From positions 36,190 to 100,189 of the forward strand of contig JAGNLM010000008.1 in assembly GCA_017999615.1 (NCBI GenBank): a stretch of DNA of 64,000 nucleotides. The letters run 5' to 3'. Origin of the DNA: Gammaproteobacteria bacterium. Its GTDB lineage: Bacteria > Pseudomonadota > Gammaproteobacteria > JAABTG01. Positions 37,283 through 47,649 of this stretch are shown one piece after another (positions within the stretch are counted from its first letter, which is position 1; each line of letters starts with the position of its first letter). The translations under genes were made by a program, and so were the position numbers. The notes under the pieces were generated by a model that saw nothing but the letters and a program-made list of their open reading frames with translations, made no database searches and had not been told where the DNA came from.

Positions 37283-37953
37283 AGATCCTCGCCTTCGAGA
37301 CGTCGACGGACGCCTGCTCGGTCGCCCTCAGGGTCGGGGAAGAGACGCGGGAGCGCTTCGAGAAGGCCCCTCGCCGCCACGCCGAGCTGGTGCTGCCCAT
37401 GGCCGAGAGCCTCCTCGCCGAGGCGGGCCTGGGGCCAGGGGACCTCGACGGGCTCGCGTTCGGGCGTGGCCCCGGGTCCTTCACGGGGGTGCGGATCGCC
37501 GCCGCGGTGGTCCAGGGGGTGGCGTTCGCCACGGGGTTGCCCGTCGCCCCGGTCTCGACGCTGCAGGCCCTGGCCGAGGGCGTCGCGCGCGAGATGGGCG
37601 AGGATTCCGTACTGGCGGTGCTCGACGCGCGGATGGGGGAGGTGTACTGGGGGGCCTACCGGCGGACGGCCTCGGGGCGGATGGAGGCCGTCGTCGAGGA
37701 CACCTTGAGCGCGCCCGAGAGGGTCTCCGTGCCCGGGGCCGGGCCGTGGGCAGGGGCCGGAGACGGCTGGGCGGTGTACGGGGAAGTCCTGCGCGCGGTT
37801 CTCGGCGGTCGCCTGTCCTGCGAGCTCCCGGCGCGTCTGCCCAGGGCGGGGGACGTGGCTCACATCGGCACCGGGATCCTGGGGCGCGGCGAGGGCGTGC
37901 CGGCGGCTGCTGCCTTGCCCCTGTACCTTCGCGATCGGGTCGTGCACGTGTAG
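37279..37953 (+). CDS. tsaB: tRNA t6A synthesis protein TsaB
   Basis: 224-residue ASKHA-fold partner of TsaD for threonylcarbamoyl-adenosine-37 in tRNA. N-terminal ILAFETSTDACSVAL and GLAFGRGPGSFTGVRIAAAV are diagnostic. ATG overlaps the helicase stop. The protein has the N-terminal lobe complete and a degenerate second lobe, as is normal for TsaB. Confidence 0.95.
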   Translation: MKILAFETSTDACSVALRVGEETRERFEKAPRRHAELVLPMAESLLAEAGLGPGDLDGLAFGRGPGSFTGVRIAAAVVQGVAFATGLPVAPVSTLQALAEGVAREMGEDSVLAVLDARMGEVYWGAYRRTASGRMEAVVEDTLSAPERVSVPGAGPWAGAGDGWAVYGEVLRAVLGGRLSCELPARLPRAGDVAHIGTGILGRGEGVPAAAALPLYLRDRVVHV

Positions 37954-37986
37954 CATCACCCGGGGACATTTCGAAACCGAGGCATC

Positions 37987-39234
37987 ATGTTCAGGCCCCT
38001 GGAGCTCTTCGTCGGTCTGCGCTACACGCGGGCCAAGCGGCGCAACCACTTCATCTCGTTCATCAGCCTCACCTCGATGCTCGGCATCGCCCTCGGGGTG
38101 ACGGCGCTCATCACCGTACTGTCCGTGATGAACGGCTTCGAGAAGGAGCTGCGGGAGCGGATCCTCGGCATGGCGGCGCACGCGACGGTGTCGGGGGCGG
38201 AGGGGCGGCTCGAGGGTTGGCAGGAGGTCGCGGAGCGGCTCGCAGGCCATCCGAGGCTGCTCGGTCTCGCGCCCTACGTCCAGGCGGAGGGGATGCTCAC
38301 CGAGGGTGACACGGTCCGGGGGACCCGGGTCCGGGGGATACTCCCCGAGGCCGAGCCTCGGGTCTCCACCGTCGGGTCCCAGATGATCGAGGGCCGGCTC
38401 GAAGACCTGGTGCCCGGCGCGTTCGGGATGCTGCTGGGGAAAGACCTGGCGCGGGTGCTGGGCGTGGGGGTGGGTGACCGGGTGACCCTGGTCGCGCCCC
38501 AGGCGAGGGTCACTCCGGCGGGGGTGCTGCCGCGCCTGCGCCGCTTCACCGTGGTCGGTGTCTTCGGGGTGGGGATGTACGAGTACGACGCGGGCCTCGC
38601 GCTCATCCACATCGAGGACGCGGCGAAGCTCTTCGGCCTGGGTGACGCGGTGAGTGGCCTGCGGCTGCGCATCGACGACATGTTCGCGGCGCCACGCGTG
38701 GCCCGGGAGGTCGCGGCGCAGCTCCCCGGGCGCTACTGGGTCTCCGACTGGACCCAGCAGCACGCGAACTTCTTCCGCGCGGTGCGCACGGAGAAGACGG
38801 TGATGTTCGTGATCCTCACGCTGATCGTCGCCGTGGCCGCGTTCAACATCGTCTCGACGCTCGTCATGGTCGTCTCCGACAAGAAGTCCGACATCGCCAT
38901 CCTGCGCACCCTCGGGGCCAGCCCCCGCAGCATCATGGGGATGTTCATGGTGCAGGGCTCGATCATCGGCGTCGTGGGGACGGCCCTTGGAATCGTGGGT
39001 GGGGTGGCGCTCGCCCTGAACGTCGAGACGGTGGTCGCCGGGATCGAGGAGCTGTTCCGGGTCAAGTTCCTGTCGCCCGACGTCTACTACATCAGTGAGC
39101 TGCCTTCCGACATGCACTGGAGCGACGTGGCACGCATTGCCCTGGTCGCCCTGGTGCTCAGCCTGAGTGCGACTCTCTACCCCGCGTGGCGAGCGTCGCG
39201 CACCCAGCCGGCGGAGGCCCTTCGCTATGAGTGA
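37987..39234 (+). CDS. Lipoprotein-releasing system permease (LolC/LolE family)
   Basis: 415-residue permease of the ABC exporter that extracts lipoproteins from the inner membrane and hands them to LolA. N-terminal [30 protein letters not shown], four membrane helices and a large periplasmic domain (about 45-270). Only one such gene precedes lolD, so the transporter may be a homodimer of a LolF-type subunit rather than LolC plus LolE, unless a second copy lies elsewhere. Confidence 0.93.
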   Translation: MFRPLELFVGLRYTRAKRRNHFISFISLTSMLGIALGVTALITVLSVMNGFEKELRERILGMAAHATVSGAEGRLEGWQEVAERLAGHPRLLGLAPYVQAEGMLTEGDTVRGTRVRGILPEAEPRVSTVGSQMIEGRLEDLVPGAFGMLLGKDLARVLGVGVGDRVTLVAPQARVTPAGVLPRLRRFTVVGVFGVGMYEYDAGLALIHIEDAAKLFGLGDAVSGLRLRIDDMFAAPRVAREVAAQLPGRYWVSDWTQQHANFFRAVRTEKTVMFVILTLIVAVAAFNIVSTLVMVVSDKKSDIAILRTLGASPRSIMGMFMVQGSIIGVVGTALGIVGGVALALNVETVVAGIEELFRVKFLSPDVYYISELPSDMHWSDVARIALVALVLSLSATLYPAWRASRTQPAEALRYE

Positions 39235-39922
39235 GCCCGTCCTCGCGTGCCGCGGGCTGATCCGGGACTTCACCGAGGGCGGACTCTCGGTTCAGGTACT
39301 GAAGGGGCTCGACCTTGTGATCGAAGCCGGCGAGCGGGTCGCCATCGTCGGGCGGTCCGGCTCGGGCAAGAGCACGCTGTTGCACCTGTTGGGCGGGCTC
39401 GACACGCCGACTCGGGGCCGGGTCTGGCTCGAGGGGCGCGACCTCGCCACGCTCGGGGAGGTGGAGCGGGGCCGGCTGCGCAACCGCAGCCTCGGCTTCG
39501 TGTATCAGTTCCACCACCTGCTTCCCGAGTTCACCGCCCTGGAGAACGTGGCCATGCCGCTGCTCATCCGCGGCGCCTCGCCGGCCGCGGCCGCCGAGGC
39601 GGCCACCGACATGCTGTCGCGCGCGGGGCTCGGCGGGCGCCTGGAGCACAAGCCGGGCGAGCTGTCGGGCGGGGAGCGGCAACGTGCCGCGATCGCCCGG
39701 GCGCTGGTGACCGCTCCGCGGGCGGTCCTCGCCGACGAGCCTACGGGAAACCTGGACCGGGCGACGGCGGCCTCGGTGTACGACCTGATGCTCGAGCTGA
39801 ACCGCGAGTCGGGCACCAGCCTGGTGGTGGTGACGCACGACGAGTCCATCGCGGCCCGCGCCGACCGGGTGCTGCACATGGTCGACGGGCGCTTGGAGGA
39901 GGGGATGGGCCAGACCCCGTGA
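39227..39922 (+). CDS. lolD: Lipoprotein-releasing ABC ATPase LolD
   Basis: 231 residues. ATG 39227 overlaps the permease stop by 8 nt. Walker [10 protein letters not shown] at 42-50, Q-loop in [16 protein letters not shown], signature [15 protein letters not shown], Walker [13 protein letters not shown]-loop VVVTHD. Energises lipoprotein release. Confidence 0.96.
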   Translation: MSEPVLACRGLIRDFTEGGLSVQVLKGLDLVIEAGERVAIVGRSGSGKSTLLHLLGGLDTPTRGRVWLEGRDLATLGEVERGRLRNRSLGFVYQFHHLLPEFTALENVAMPLLIRGASPAAAAEAATDMLSRAGLGGRLEHKPGELSGGERQRAAIARALVTAPRAVLADEPTGNLDRATAASVYDLMLELNRESGTSLVVVTHDESIAARADRVLHMVDGRLEEGMGQTP

Positions 39923-40069
39923 TGAGTGTGGCCCCGAGCGGCTGATGCCCTTTCGGAAGTCCGACGGGCTACGGGGAAGGGTTCAGGCGAAACGGTCGTC
40001 CGCGCGCTCGGGAAGAGGCGCGCAGGCGGCGACGGCGCAGGAGCGCCGCAACACAGGACGCAGGGACGC

Positions 40070-42364
40070 GTGCGCACAGGGGTTCTCGCCTTTCTTGCCG
40101 GGGTCCTGGCGGCCCTGCAGCTCGCGGAGCTGCCGGACCTGCGCCTGTGCTGGCTGTTGCCGGTCCTCCTCGGGCTTGCCGCGGCGAGCCGAATCGCGCG
40201 CCTGCCGGCCCTCGTGGTGGTCGGTTTCCTGTGGACCGTCCTGCGGGCCTCCTTCGCCCTGTCCGGGGCACTGCCCGCGGAGCTCGAGGGACGCGATCTC
40301 ACCCTCGTGGGCACCGTGGTCGGCGTTCCCGAGCGCGAGGACCGCTCCTTGCGTTTCGAGCTCCGCGTGGACGAGGCCTCCGCGCACGGCGGCGCCTGGC
40401 GGCTTCCCGCCCGTGTGCGGCTCGACTGGTACGACTCGGCGCCCGAGCTGGCGCCCGGCGAGCGCTGGCGCCTGGCGGCCCGCCTGCGGCGCCCCAAGGG
40501 GCTCGCCAATCCCGGGGGGTTCGACTACGAGGCCTGGCTGCTGCTGCGCGGGGTGCGGGCGACCGGCTACGTGCGCCCCGGGCCCGGGGACGAAAGGCTG
40601 GACGCGCCAGGGGGCGCCCCCGTGTCCCGTCTGCGGGCCACCCTGGGGGCGGGGATCGACCGGGCGCTGGGTGCCCACCCCCACCGGGGCGTGGTGAAGG
40701 GGCTCGTCGTCGGCCTCACGGCCGAGGTCTCGCAGCGCCAGTGGGAGGTCTTTCGCGCGACCGGCACCACCCACCTGATGGCCATCTCGGGGTCGCACGT
40801 CGTCCTCGTGGCCGCCGCGGCCTACGCGGCGGCGCGCTGGCTATGGGCCGTCGCCGGGCGAATCGCCCTGCGGGTGGCGGCGCCGAAGGCGGCGGCGCTT
40901 CTCGCCCTGCTCGCCGCCGGCGGATATGCCGGGCTCGCGGGGCTCTCCGTGCCCACCCAGCGGGCCGTGGTCATGGTGGGCCTCGTGCTGCTGGCGCGCG
41001 CCTGGCGGGGCCGGGTGTCGGCCACGCACGCACTGGCGCTCGCACTGCTCGCCGTGCTGCTCGCAGACCCCCTCTCGCCCCTCTCACCGGGCCTCTGGCT
41101 CTCGTTTCTCGCCGTCGGGGTCCTGCTGCTCATCTCCCTGCCGGGCGGGGGTGAGCCGGGGCTGTGGGCGCGTTGGGGCCGGCCCCACGTACTGGTGGCG
41201 CTCGGGCTCCTGCCCGTGACCCTCGCGCTCTTCGGCGAGAACCCCTGGCTCGGCCCCGTGGCCAATGCCGTCGCCGTGCCCTGGGTGGAGCTGCTGGTGG
41301 TGCCCACGGCCCTCGTGGGGGGGTTGCTCACCCCGGTCTGGCCGGGGGCGGGTGGGCTGTTGCTGCGCTGGAGCGCGTGGGCGATGGACGGCCTCTGGCC
41401 GCTGCTGGAGTGGTTGGCAGGGCTCGACTGGACCTACCGGGGGCCGGTGGGGACCGGGGCCGCAGCCCTCGCTGCGGCGGGCCTGGGGGCGCTGGTGGCC
41501 CTGTTGCCGCGGGGGGTCCCGGGACGCTGGGTGGGGCTCCTGGGGTTCCTGCCCCTGCTCTTGCCGAGTCCCGCACGCCCGGCGGGGGGAGAGGTCTGGC
41601 TCACGCTCCTCGACGTGGGGCAGGGGCTGGCGGCCGTGGTGGAGACGGCGGGCCACACCCTGGTCTACGACACCGGACCCCGGTATGGCCCGGGGCGGGA
41701 CGCCGGAGGCTCAGTCGTCGCGCCCTTCCTGCGCCACCGAGGTCTCTCTCGGGTGGACGTGCTGATGCTGAGCCACTCGGATACCGACCACGTGGGCGGT
41801 GCGGCCTCGCTCCTGCGGGCGACCCGCGTGGACGCGCTGGTGGGGAGCGGCGCGCCAGGCCGAGACCCCACGAGCCCCTGCCGGGCGGGGGACGGGTGGT
41901 CCTGGGACGGGGTGCGCTTTCGGGTGCTGCACCCCCCCGCCCTGGGCGAGAGGGGAGGCAACGACGCGTCCTGCGTCCTGCGGGTGGACACGGCGGGTGG
42001 GAGCCTCCTGCTGCCGGGGGACGTGGAGGCGGCCGCCGAGGCCGAGCTGGTGGCCTCCCAGGCCGATGTCCTGCGCGCCGACGTCCTGGTCGTGCCGCAC
42101 CACGGTAGCCGGGGTGCCTCGTCCCAGGGCTTCGTGGCGGCCGTGCGCCCCCGGCACGCGCTCTTCTCGACCGGTTACGGCAACCGCTTTGGCTTCCCCT
42201 CCAGGGTGGTGCTGGCCCGGTATCGCGCCGTGGGGGCCTCGGTGCACGACACCGCGAGAGCCGGGGCGGTCACGGTGCGGATGGACGGGGAGGGGCGCAC
42301 GGAACTGCGCCACCATCGCGTGGAGCAGCGGCGGTTCTGGCTCACGCCCCTGGAGACACCCTGA
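40070..42364 (+). CDS. comEC: ComEC/Rec2 family DNA uptake channel
   Basis: Inner-membrane channel that takes single-stranded DNA into the cytoplasm during natural transformation. GTG 40070 gives about 764 residues starting at the first membrane helix; the open frame up to 39926 adds 48 residues without family features. OB-like DUF4131 region, competence core GLVVGLTAEVSQRQWEVFRATGTTHLMAISG with many helices, and a C-terminal metallo-beta-lactamase domain (LDVGQGLAAVV, MLSHSDTDHVGG with conserved HSDxDHxGG, VPHHGS). Confidence 0.92.
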   Translation: MRTGVLAFLAGVLAALQLAELPDLRLCWLLPVLLGLAAASRIARLPALVVVGFLWTVLRASFALSGALPAELEGRDLTLVGTVVGVPEREDRSLRFELRVDEASAHGGAWRLPARVRLDWYDSAPELAPGERWRLAARLRRPKGLANPGGFDYEAWLLLRGVRATGYVRPGPGDERLDAPGGAPVSRLRATLGAGIDRALGAHPHRGVVKGLVVGLTAEVSQRQWEVFRATGTTHLMAISGSHVVLVAAAAYAAARWLWAVAGRIALRVAAPKAAALLALLAAGGYAGLAGLSVPTQRAVVMVGLVLLARAWRGRVSATHALALALLAVLLADPLSPLSPGLWLSFLAVGVLLLISLPGGGEPGLWARWGRPHVLVALGLLPVTLALFGENPWLGPVANAVAVPWVELLVVPTALVGGLLTPVWPGAGGLLLRWSAWAMDGLWPLLEWLAGLDWTYRGPVGTGAAALAAAGLGALVALLPRGVPGRWVGLLGFLPLLLPSPARPAGGEVWLTLLDVGQGLAAVVETAGHTLVYDTGPRYGPGRDAGGSVVAPFLRHRGLSRVDVLMLSHSDTDHVGGAASLLRATRVDALVGSGAPGRDPTSPCRAGDGWSWDGVRFRVLHPPALGERGGNDASCVLRVDTAGGSLLLPGDVEAAAEAELVASQADVLRADVLVVPHHGSRGASSQGFVAAVRPRHALFSTGYGNRFGFPSRVVLARYRAVGASVHDTARAGAVTVRMDGEGRTELRHHRVEQRRFWLTPLETP

Positions 42365-42431
42365 GACGGTCTCCCCGGACCGCAGGTGGGGTGCTAGAGT
42401 TACGCGTCACACCGGGAAGGGGATCGGGTCC

Positions 42432-43064
42432 GTGTACGAAATCATCAAGGCGGGCGGCTGGGTCATGTGGCCCATCCTGATCTCCTCGGTCGTGGCCACC
42501 GCCATCGTCCTCGAGCGTCTGTGGACGCTGCGCAGAGCCCGCATCGCCCCCGCAGGCCTGGTGCTCCAGGTCTGGCAGTGGGCGCGCGAGGGCAAGCTGG
42601 ACGCGCGCCGTGTCCAGTCGCTTCGCGAGGGGTCGCCGCTCGGGCGGCTGCTGGCCACGGGGATCCTCAACCGGCACCACGGGCGCGCGGTGATGCAGGA
42701 GAGCATCGAGGACGTGGGCCGTCTCGTCATCCATCAGCTCGAGCGCTATCTGAACACGCTCGGTACCGTCGCCTCCGTCGCGCCCCTTCTCGGCCTGCTG
42801 GGCACGGTCTTCGGGATGATCCGGGTCTTCAACGTGATGACCCTGAAAGGCGTGGGCGACCCTTCGGCCCTGGCGGGGGGCATCGGCGAGGCCCTCATCA
42901 CCACGGCCGCCGGCCTGCTGGTAGCCATCCCGGCACTCGCCTTCTACCGCTACCTGCGGGGGCGGGTGGACGAGCTCGTGCTGGTGATGGAGCACGAGGC
43001 GATGAAGCTCGTGGAGGTCATGCAGGGGCAGCGCGAGCGCGACGGAGAGGGCCTCTCGCTTTGA
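42432..43064 (+). CDS. exbB: ExbB/TolQ-family proton channel protein
   Basis: 210-residue inner-membrane protein with three helices. GTG 42432 gives MYEIIKAGGWVMWPILISS. The C-terminal pair SVAPLLGLLGTVFGMIRVF and EALITTAAGLLVAIPALAFY is typical. With ExbD it uses the proton gradient to power TonB or a related system. In Pseudomonas-type genomes this exbBD pair lies between comEC and lpxK, as here; no tonB is adjacent. Confidence 0.92.
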   Translation: MYEIIKAGGWVMWPILISSVVATAIVLERLWTLRRARIAPAGLVLQVWQWAREGKLDARRVQSLREGSPLGRLLATGILNRHHGRAVMQESIEDVGRLVIHQLERYLNTLGTVASVAPLLGLLGTVFGMIRVFNVMTLKGVGDPSALAGGIGEALITTAAGLLVAIPALAFYRYLRGRVDELVLVMEHEAMKLVEVMQGQRERDGEGLSL

Positions 43065-43492
43065 AGCTCCGCCGCAGAAGGAACGACGAGGCGCCGGAGG
43101 TCGTTCTCGTCTCCCTCATCGACGTGGTCCTCTCGCTGGTCATCTTCTTCATGGTGACGACGACCTTCAACCGCTTGGCTCCCATCGAGATCAGCCTGCC
43201 GGAGTCGAGCGCCGATCCGCGTGAGAAGCCGGAGCAGGCCATCGAGGTGAGCATCGACGCCCAGGGGCGCTACTACGTCGCAGGGCGGGAGCTCGTCAAC
43301 ACCCAGGTGGAGACCCTGAAAAGGGGTTTGCTGGAGGCGGCCACGGGGCGCACCGCCCCATCGGTCGTCCTGAGCGCGGACGCCAGGACCCCGCACCAGG
43401 CGGTGGTGACTGCCCTCGACGCGGCTCGGCAGGCCGGGCTCAACCGGCTCACGTTCGCTACCGCTCAGCGCGCCGACGAGGGTGGGCGCTGA
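43061..43492 (+). CDS. exbD: ExbD/TolR-family protein
   Basis: 143 residues. TTG at 43061 overlaps the exbB stop (TTGA) and gives MKLRRRRNDEAPEVVLVSLID. The conserved membrane-embedded Asp is in LVSLIDVVLSLVIFFMVTTTF (Asp21). The periplasmic domain follows. Overlaps lpxK by 11 nt. Confidence 0.92.
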   Translation: MKLRRRRNDEAPEVVLVSLIDVVLSLVIFFMVTTTFNRLAPIEISLPESSADPREKPEQAIEVSIDAQGRYYVAGRELVNTQVETLKRGLLEAATGRTAPSVVLSADARTPHQAVVTALDAARQAGLNRLTFATAQRADEGGR

Positions 43493-44561
43493 CGCCACGA
43501 CGCTCGCCCGGGGCTCTCGCCGCGGCGCGGAACGGTGGGGGCGGGCCCTGGAGCGCCGCGTCACCGCGTGGGCCGAGCGGGTCTGGTACGCACGGCATCC
43601 TTCGGGCGTGCTGCTCGCGCCACTCGGCTGGGTCTACTGCGCGGCGGCCTCGCTGCGCAAACGGGCCCCCGGCACCGGCTGGGTGCGGCGGATGCGTCTG
43701 CCCGTGCCGGTTGTGGTGGTCGGCAACCTGACGGTCGGCGGGACCGGGAAGACCCCCCTGGTCGTCTGGCTTGCCCGCGCGCTCCGTGCGGACGGCCTGC
43801 GCCCCGGGGTGCTCGCTCGGGGTTATCGGGGGAAGGCGAAGGATTGGCCCCGTATCGTGAGCCCCGACAGCGACCCGGCCCAGGTGGGGGACGAGCCGGT
43901 GCTGCTCGCCCGCCGCACGGGATGCCCCGTCGTGGCCGGGCCCGACCGCGTCGCCGCCGCCCGACGGCTCCTGGAGACCGGGTCCTGCGACCTGGTGCTG
44001 TGTGATGACGGCCTGCAGGACCTGTCCCTCGCCCACGACGTGGAGATCGTGGTGCTCGACGGGGCGCGCCGACTGGGCAATGGCCGGTGTCTGCCCGCGG
44101 GGCCGCTGCGCGAGAGCGCCCGGCGCCTGGCCGAGGTCGACCTGGTCGTGTGCCGAGGGGAGGCGCGGTCCGGCGAGCTCGGCATGGCCTATCAGGCCGG
44201 TGTCCCCCGGAACGTGGACGACGAGGCGCAGGAGCGGGGCTTTGCCGAATTCCGCGGACGTGCGGTCCACGCGGTGGCCGGTGTGGGAAATCCCGAGGGG
44301 TTCTTCGGCCTCCTGCGGGGGGAGGGCCTCTCGGTGGTGGAGCACCGCTTCCCGGACCATCACGCCTTTGGCCCGGGCGATCTCGATTTCGGCGACGGTC
44401 TGCCGGTCATCATGACCGAGAAGGACGCGGTCAAGTGCCGGGGACTCGCGCCCGGCAGGGCATGGTACGTACCGGTCGAAGCCGTGCTGGAGGAGGCGTT
44501 CTCGGGGCGGCTGCGGTCGTTGCTGGCAAGAGGAGGGGAACGTGGACAAGAAACTGCTTGA
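43482..44561 (+). CDS. lpxK: Tetraacyldisaccharide 4'-kinase
   Basis: 359-residue lipid A biosynthesis kinase. N-terminal membrane-associated helix, Walker A in [12 protein letters not shown] starting at residue 81, SRGYRG-like [10 protein letters not shown], and [16 protein letters not shown]. The C-terminal MTEKDAVKC motif is present. GTG 43482. Part of exbBD-lpxK-ycaR-kdsB, a lipid A/Kdo supply cluster. Confidence 0.95.
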   Translation: MGADATTLARGSRRGAERWGRALERRVTAWAERVWYARHPSGVLLAPLGWVYCAAASLRKRAPGTGWVRRMRLPVPVVVVGNLTVGGTGKTPLVVWLARALRADGLRPGVLARGYRGKAKDWPRIVSPDSDPAQVGDEPVLLARRTGCPVVAGPDRVAAARRLLETGSCDLVLCDDGLQDLSLAHDVEIVVLDGARRLGNGRCLPAGPLRESARRLAEVDLVVCRGEARSGELGMAYQAGVPRNVDDEAQERGFAEFRGRAVHAVAGVGNPEGFFGLLRGEGLSVVEHRFPDHHAFGPGDLDFGDGLPVIMTEKDAVKCRGLAPGRAWYVPVEAVLEEAFSGRLRSLLARGGERGQETA

Positions 44562-44724
44562 GATCCTGGTCTGCCCGGTCTGCAAGGGGCCCCTGGTGTA
44601 CCGCAGGAACGAGCTGGAGCTGGTGTGCTTCGGCTGCCGGCTCGCCTACCCGATCCGGGACGAGATCCCGGTCATGCTGGAAGAGGAGGCCCGGACCCTG
44701 GGGCCCGACGAGAAACGGGAGTAG
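44542..44724 (+). CDS. ycaR: Trm112/YcaR family small zinc-binding protein
   Basis: 60 residues. Four-Cys pattern CPVC and CFGC in [15 protein letters not shown] and [27 protein letters not shown]. Overlaps lpxK by 20 nt. Found between lpxK and kdsB in many Proteobacteria; exact role in bacteria is unclear. Confidence 0.93.
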   Translation: MDKKLLEILVCPVCKGPLVYRRNELELVCFGCRLAYPIRDEIPVMLEEEARTLGPDEKRE

Positions 44725-44734
44725 CTGAAGCGCG

Positions 44735-45517
44735 ATGGGCCGCCCCATGACGGAATTCACGGCCGTGATCCCGGCGCGCCTGGCCTCCACGCGCCTGCCG
44801 CGCAAGGTGCTGCTGGAGATCGGCGGCAAGCCGATGGTGCGTCACGCCTACGAGCGTGCCCTCGAGAGCGGTGCGTCGGAGGTGATCATCGCTACCGACG
44901 ACGATGAGGTCGCGGGTGTCTGCAGGGCGTTCGGGGCGGACGTCCAGTTGACGGGAAGGCATCACCGCTCGGGGACCGATCGGATCGCCGAGGTGGCGGC
45001 GCTGCGCAAGCTCCCGCAGGACCGTATCGTCGTCAACGTGCAGGCCGACGAGCCGCTGCTCCCCCCGGCCCTGGTGCGCCAGACGGCCGAAGACCTGGAG
45101 GCTTCTCCCGGGGCGGGCCTGGCGACGCTCTGTACCCCCGTCACGAGCCGGGCCGAGGTCTTTGACCCGAACGTGGTGAAGGTCGTGGTGGACGGCGAGG
45201 GCTTCGCCCTCTACTTCAGCCGGGCCCCCATCCCCTGGCACCGGGAGGGTTTCCGCGAGGCGGCGCTGGGGTTGCCGGCAGGCGTGCCCTACCTTCGCCA
45301 CGTGGGGCTCTACGCCTATCGCGTGGGGACCCTGCAGCGCCTGTCCGCCGAGCCTGCGGCCCCCCTGGAGCAGGCGGAATCCCTGGAGCAGTTGCGGGCC
45401 CTCACGGTGGGGGTGCGGGTCCACGTCGCGTTCGCGGCGGAGCCTCCCGGTGTCGGGGTGGACACGGCCAACGACCTGGAGCGCGTGCGGCGGCAGCTGG
45501 AAGCGCGAATGCGCTGA
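44735..45517 (+). CDS. kdsB: CMP-Kdo synthetase
   Basis: 260-residue cytidylyltransferase that activates Kdo for [22 protein letters not shown] (nucleotide-binding), [25 protein letters not shown] (metal-binding Asp) and [12 protein letters not shown] are conserved. ATG at 44735 or 44747 are both possible; the second would start [12 protein letters not shown]. Confidence 0.96.
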   Translation: MGRPMTEFTAVIPARLASTRLPRKVLLEIGGKPMVRHAYERALESGASEVIIATDDDEVAGVCRAFGADVQLTGRHHRSGTDRIAEVAALRKLPQDRIVVNVQADEPLLPPALVRQTAEDLEASPGAGLATLCTPVTSRAEVFDPNVVKVVVDGEGFALYFSRAPIPWHREGFREAALGLPAGVPYLRHVGLYAYRVGTLQRLSAEPAAPLEQAESLEQLRALTVGVRVHVAFAAEPPGVGVDTANDLERVRRQLEARMR

Positions 45518-45758
45518 CAGCAACGCCCGCCGACCCCGGTCATCCGTTCGCTGCGCCCCAACACCCTGCCGTTTTGTCGCGGGTTTTTACATCTCCGGAA
45601 CCTCCGGGTCCGGAGTGTGACGCAGGTCTCGGAATCTTTTAGGGTTCTCGAACTGTGCACAGAACTTGCTTCGGCCGGCGGGTGACGCCTGTCCCGGAGT
45701 CCTCGGGACGAGCGTCGAATGGGTAGCCCGATCCAGCGTCCCGCCCCTCGACGAGGCC

Positions 45759-46517
45759 ATGTTCGACGTCACCGCCTGTGCGGAGAACCCTGCAGTGATC
45801 CGCTTTCCGCTGAACGAGCGAGGGCGGGATTTCGTCGTGGGGGATATCCACGGAATGTTCGGGCACCTGGAAGCCCTCTTGGCCCGCACGGGGTTCGATT
45901 CGAGGGTTGACCGGCTCTTCTCGGTGGGCGACCTCGTGGACCGGGGCCCCGCGTCCCGGGACGCCCTGCGCTGGCTCTCTTACGGGTGGTTCCACGCCTG
46001 CCGCGGCAACCACGAGCAGTTCGCCATCGACTCCGTGCTGCCGGACGAGCTCGACCACTGGACTCAGTACAACGGCGGTGCCTGGTGGTCGCGGCTCTCA
46101 CGCCTCGAGCAACGGATGTTCCGCGATGCGTTTCTCGCCTTACCGCTCGCGATGGAGGTGGAGACCGACGCCGGCCTGGTCGGGATCGTGCACGCGGACA
46201 TCCCGCCGGCGCTGACCTGGGAGCGATTCGTGGGCTTGCTCGCCGCAGGGCACGAAGACGCGGCGCTCTACGCCCTGTCCTCGCGCTATCGCATCCAGGG
46301 TGAGAGGGCCCGCCTGGGACCGGTCGGCGGCGGGGTCGTCCGGGTCTACTGCGGGCACACGCCGGTGCGCGAGCCGCTCGCGATCGACAACGTCCACTTC
46401 ATCGACACCGGGGCGGTCTACGTGCAGGACGGATACGGCGATGCGCGCCTGACCCTCATCGAGATCCAGCCCGAGCCCTATCGGGAGAGCTCCATCCGCT
46501 GCGACATGGAGCTCTGA
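45759..46517 (+). CDS. Calcineurin-like Ser/Thr protein phosphatase
   Basis: 252-residue PPP-family metallophosphatase related to PrpA/lambda phosphatase. Metal-binding motifs GDIHG, GDLVDRG and GNHE are intact (FVVGDIHGMFGHLEALL, FSVGDLVDRGPASRD, ACRGNHEQFA), and GHTPV and HFIDTGAVY follow. ATG 45759 chosen; the frame is open 93 nt further up. The 240-nt gap before it contains a small palindrome but no other gene. Confidence 0.93.
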   Translation: MFDVTACAENPAVIRFPLNERGRDFVVGDIHGMFGHLEALLARTGFDSRVDRLFSVGDLVDRGPASRDALRWLSYGWFHACRGNHEQFAIDSVLPDELDHWTQYNGGAWWSRLSRLEQRMFRDAFLALPLAMEVETDAGLVGIVHADIPPALTWERFVGLLAAGHEDAALYALSSRYRIQGERARLGPVGGGVVRVYCGHTPVREPLAIDNVHFIDTGAVYVQDGYGDARLTLIEIQPEPYRESSIRCDMEL

Positions 46518-46582
46518 GCCCCGAGGGCGGGGCCCGGCGCGAGAGGGGGGACGTCCGTGGCTGGCCGGAAAGCGCGGGGCGG

Positions 46583-46801
46583 CTAGCGGGCGCGGTATGT
46601 GATCCGGCCTTTGCTCAGGTCGTAGGGCGTGAGCTGCACGGTCACCCGATCACCCGTCAGGATGCGGATGTAGTGCTTGCGCATCTTGCCCGAGATGTGC
46701 GCCGTGACCACGTGTCCGTTGTCGAGCTGCACACGGAACGTGGTATTGGGCAGGGTCTCGACGACCATGCCTTCCATCTCGATTGCATCTTCTTTTGCCA
46801 T
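46583..46801 (-). CDS. infA: Translation initiation factor IF-1
   Basis: 72 residues, exact family length: [20 protein letters not shown], then [20 protein letters not shown] and [18 protein letters not shown]. Monocistronic on the minus strand downstream of bpt, as in E. coli where infA lies near aat. Confidence 0.98.
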   Translation of the reverse strand: MAKEDAIEMEGMVVETLPNTTFRVQLDNGHVVTAHISGKMRKHYIRILTGDRVTVQLTPYDLSKGRITYRAR

Positions 46802-46832
46802 GAGTCTCGACGGCCTGCCTCGCAGGCCGCGT

Positions 46833-46841
46833 AGTGTGCCA
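46833..46841 (-). promoter_or_regulatory. Extended -10 promoter of infA
   Basis: On the minus strand TGGCACACT, about 31 nt before the infA ATG. The leader between them contains a perfect 6-bp hairpin GCCTGC/GCAGGC (46813-46827). Confidence 0.45.
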
Positions 46842-46929
46842 GAAGCGGTGGTGGGCCGAAAGGCGCGGCTTCGTGCGGCGCGGTGGCCGGGGGGCGCTGG
46901 CCGGTCCCGGCGCCCCCAATGGGGGTTCC

Positions 46930-47649
46930 TCAGGGCGGCTCGCGCCGCCAGATGCCCTCGTGCAGGAACTCCAGCGGCCGGTAGTCCGCCTTGTAGCGCA
47001 TCTTCGGCGACTCCCGGACCCAGTAGCCGAGGTACAGCCAATCGAGTCCGAGCCGCCGCGCCTCCTGGATCTCCCACAGCACCACGAGAACCCCGGGGCT
47101 GCGGTCTGCCGCGTCGGGGTCGAAAAACGTGTAGACCGCGGAGAGGCCGTCGTCCAGCCGATCCACGACACCCACGGCGAGGAGCCCTGCAGGCGTTCGA
47201 AATTCGTAGAACGTGGTCTCCGACCAGGGGCTGGTCAGGAACTCGAGGTACTGACCGGGCGTCGGGGCGTCCATGCCCCCACCCGCATGGCGGGTCTTCA
47301 CGTAGCGGGCGTAGAGGGCGTACTGCTCGGCGGTGAGCGCGGGTGCCACTGCACTCACCTGCACGTCGCCGTTGGCCCGCCACGCTCGACGCTGGCTGCG
47401 CCGGGGCTGGAACTCCTGCACCGGAACCCGGACCGGAATGCAGGCGTCGCAGTCGGGACACTGCGGCCGGTAGACGTGGGGACCGCTGCGGCGAAAGCCG
47501 TGGCGGGAGAGCGCGGTGAAGGTGGCGCGGTCGGGAGAGGACGCCGGGTGCGCGAAAACGGTCACCGCCTCCCGCCCCTCGAGGTAGCTGCAGGCGTGCG
47601 GGGGTGTCGCGAAGAACGCGATGGGCTCCGCTTCGCCGTGGGAGCTCAC
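46930..47649 (-). CDS. bpt: Aspartate/glutamate leucyltransferase
   Basis: 239-residue N-end-rule enzyme that adds Leu to proteins with N-terminal Asp or Glu. GTG 47649 overlaps the aat stop (GTGA). N-terminal Cys cluster CSYLEG...[12 protein letters not shown], then [23 protein letters not shown], are diagnostic. Adjacent to aat, the other N-end-rule transferase. Confidence 0.95.
   Translation of the reverse strand: MSSHGEAEPIAFFATPPHACSYLEGREAVTVFAHPASSPDRATFTALSRHGFRRSGPHVYRPQCPDCDACIPVRVPVQEFQPRRSQRRAWRANGDVQVSAVAPALTAEQYALYARYVKTRHAGGGMDAPTPGQYLEFLTSPWSETTFYEFRTPAGLLAVGVVDRLDDGLSAVYTFFDPDAADRSPGVLVVLWEIQEARRLGLDWLYLGYWVRESPKMRYKADYRPLEFLHEGIWRREPP

Noticed and set aside
39926..40069. 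48-residue N-terminal extension of ComEC
   Set aside because: Charged, non-hydrophobic and unlike family members; the GTG at 40070 starts directly at the first helix.
45593..45615. CTCCGGA/TCCGGAG hairpin as a kdsB terminator
   Set aside because: No T-tract on either side in the right orientation and the loop is long relative to the stem.
45653..45662. CTGTGCACAG as a LexA box
   Set aside because: LexA sites need CTGT and ACAG about 8 nt apart; here they are only 2 nt apart.
46520..46540. GCCCC/GGGGC hairpin after the phosphatase gene
   Set aside because: No T-run; such GC pairs are common by chance at this GC content.
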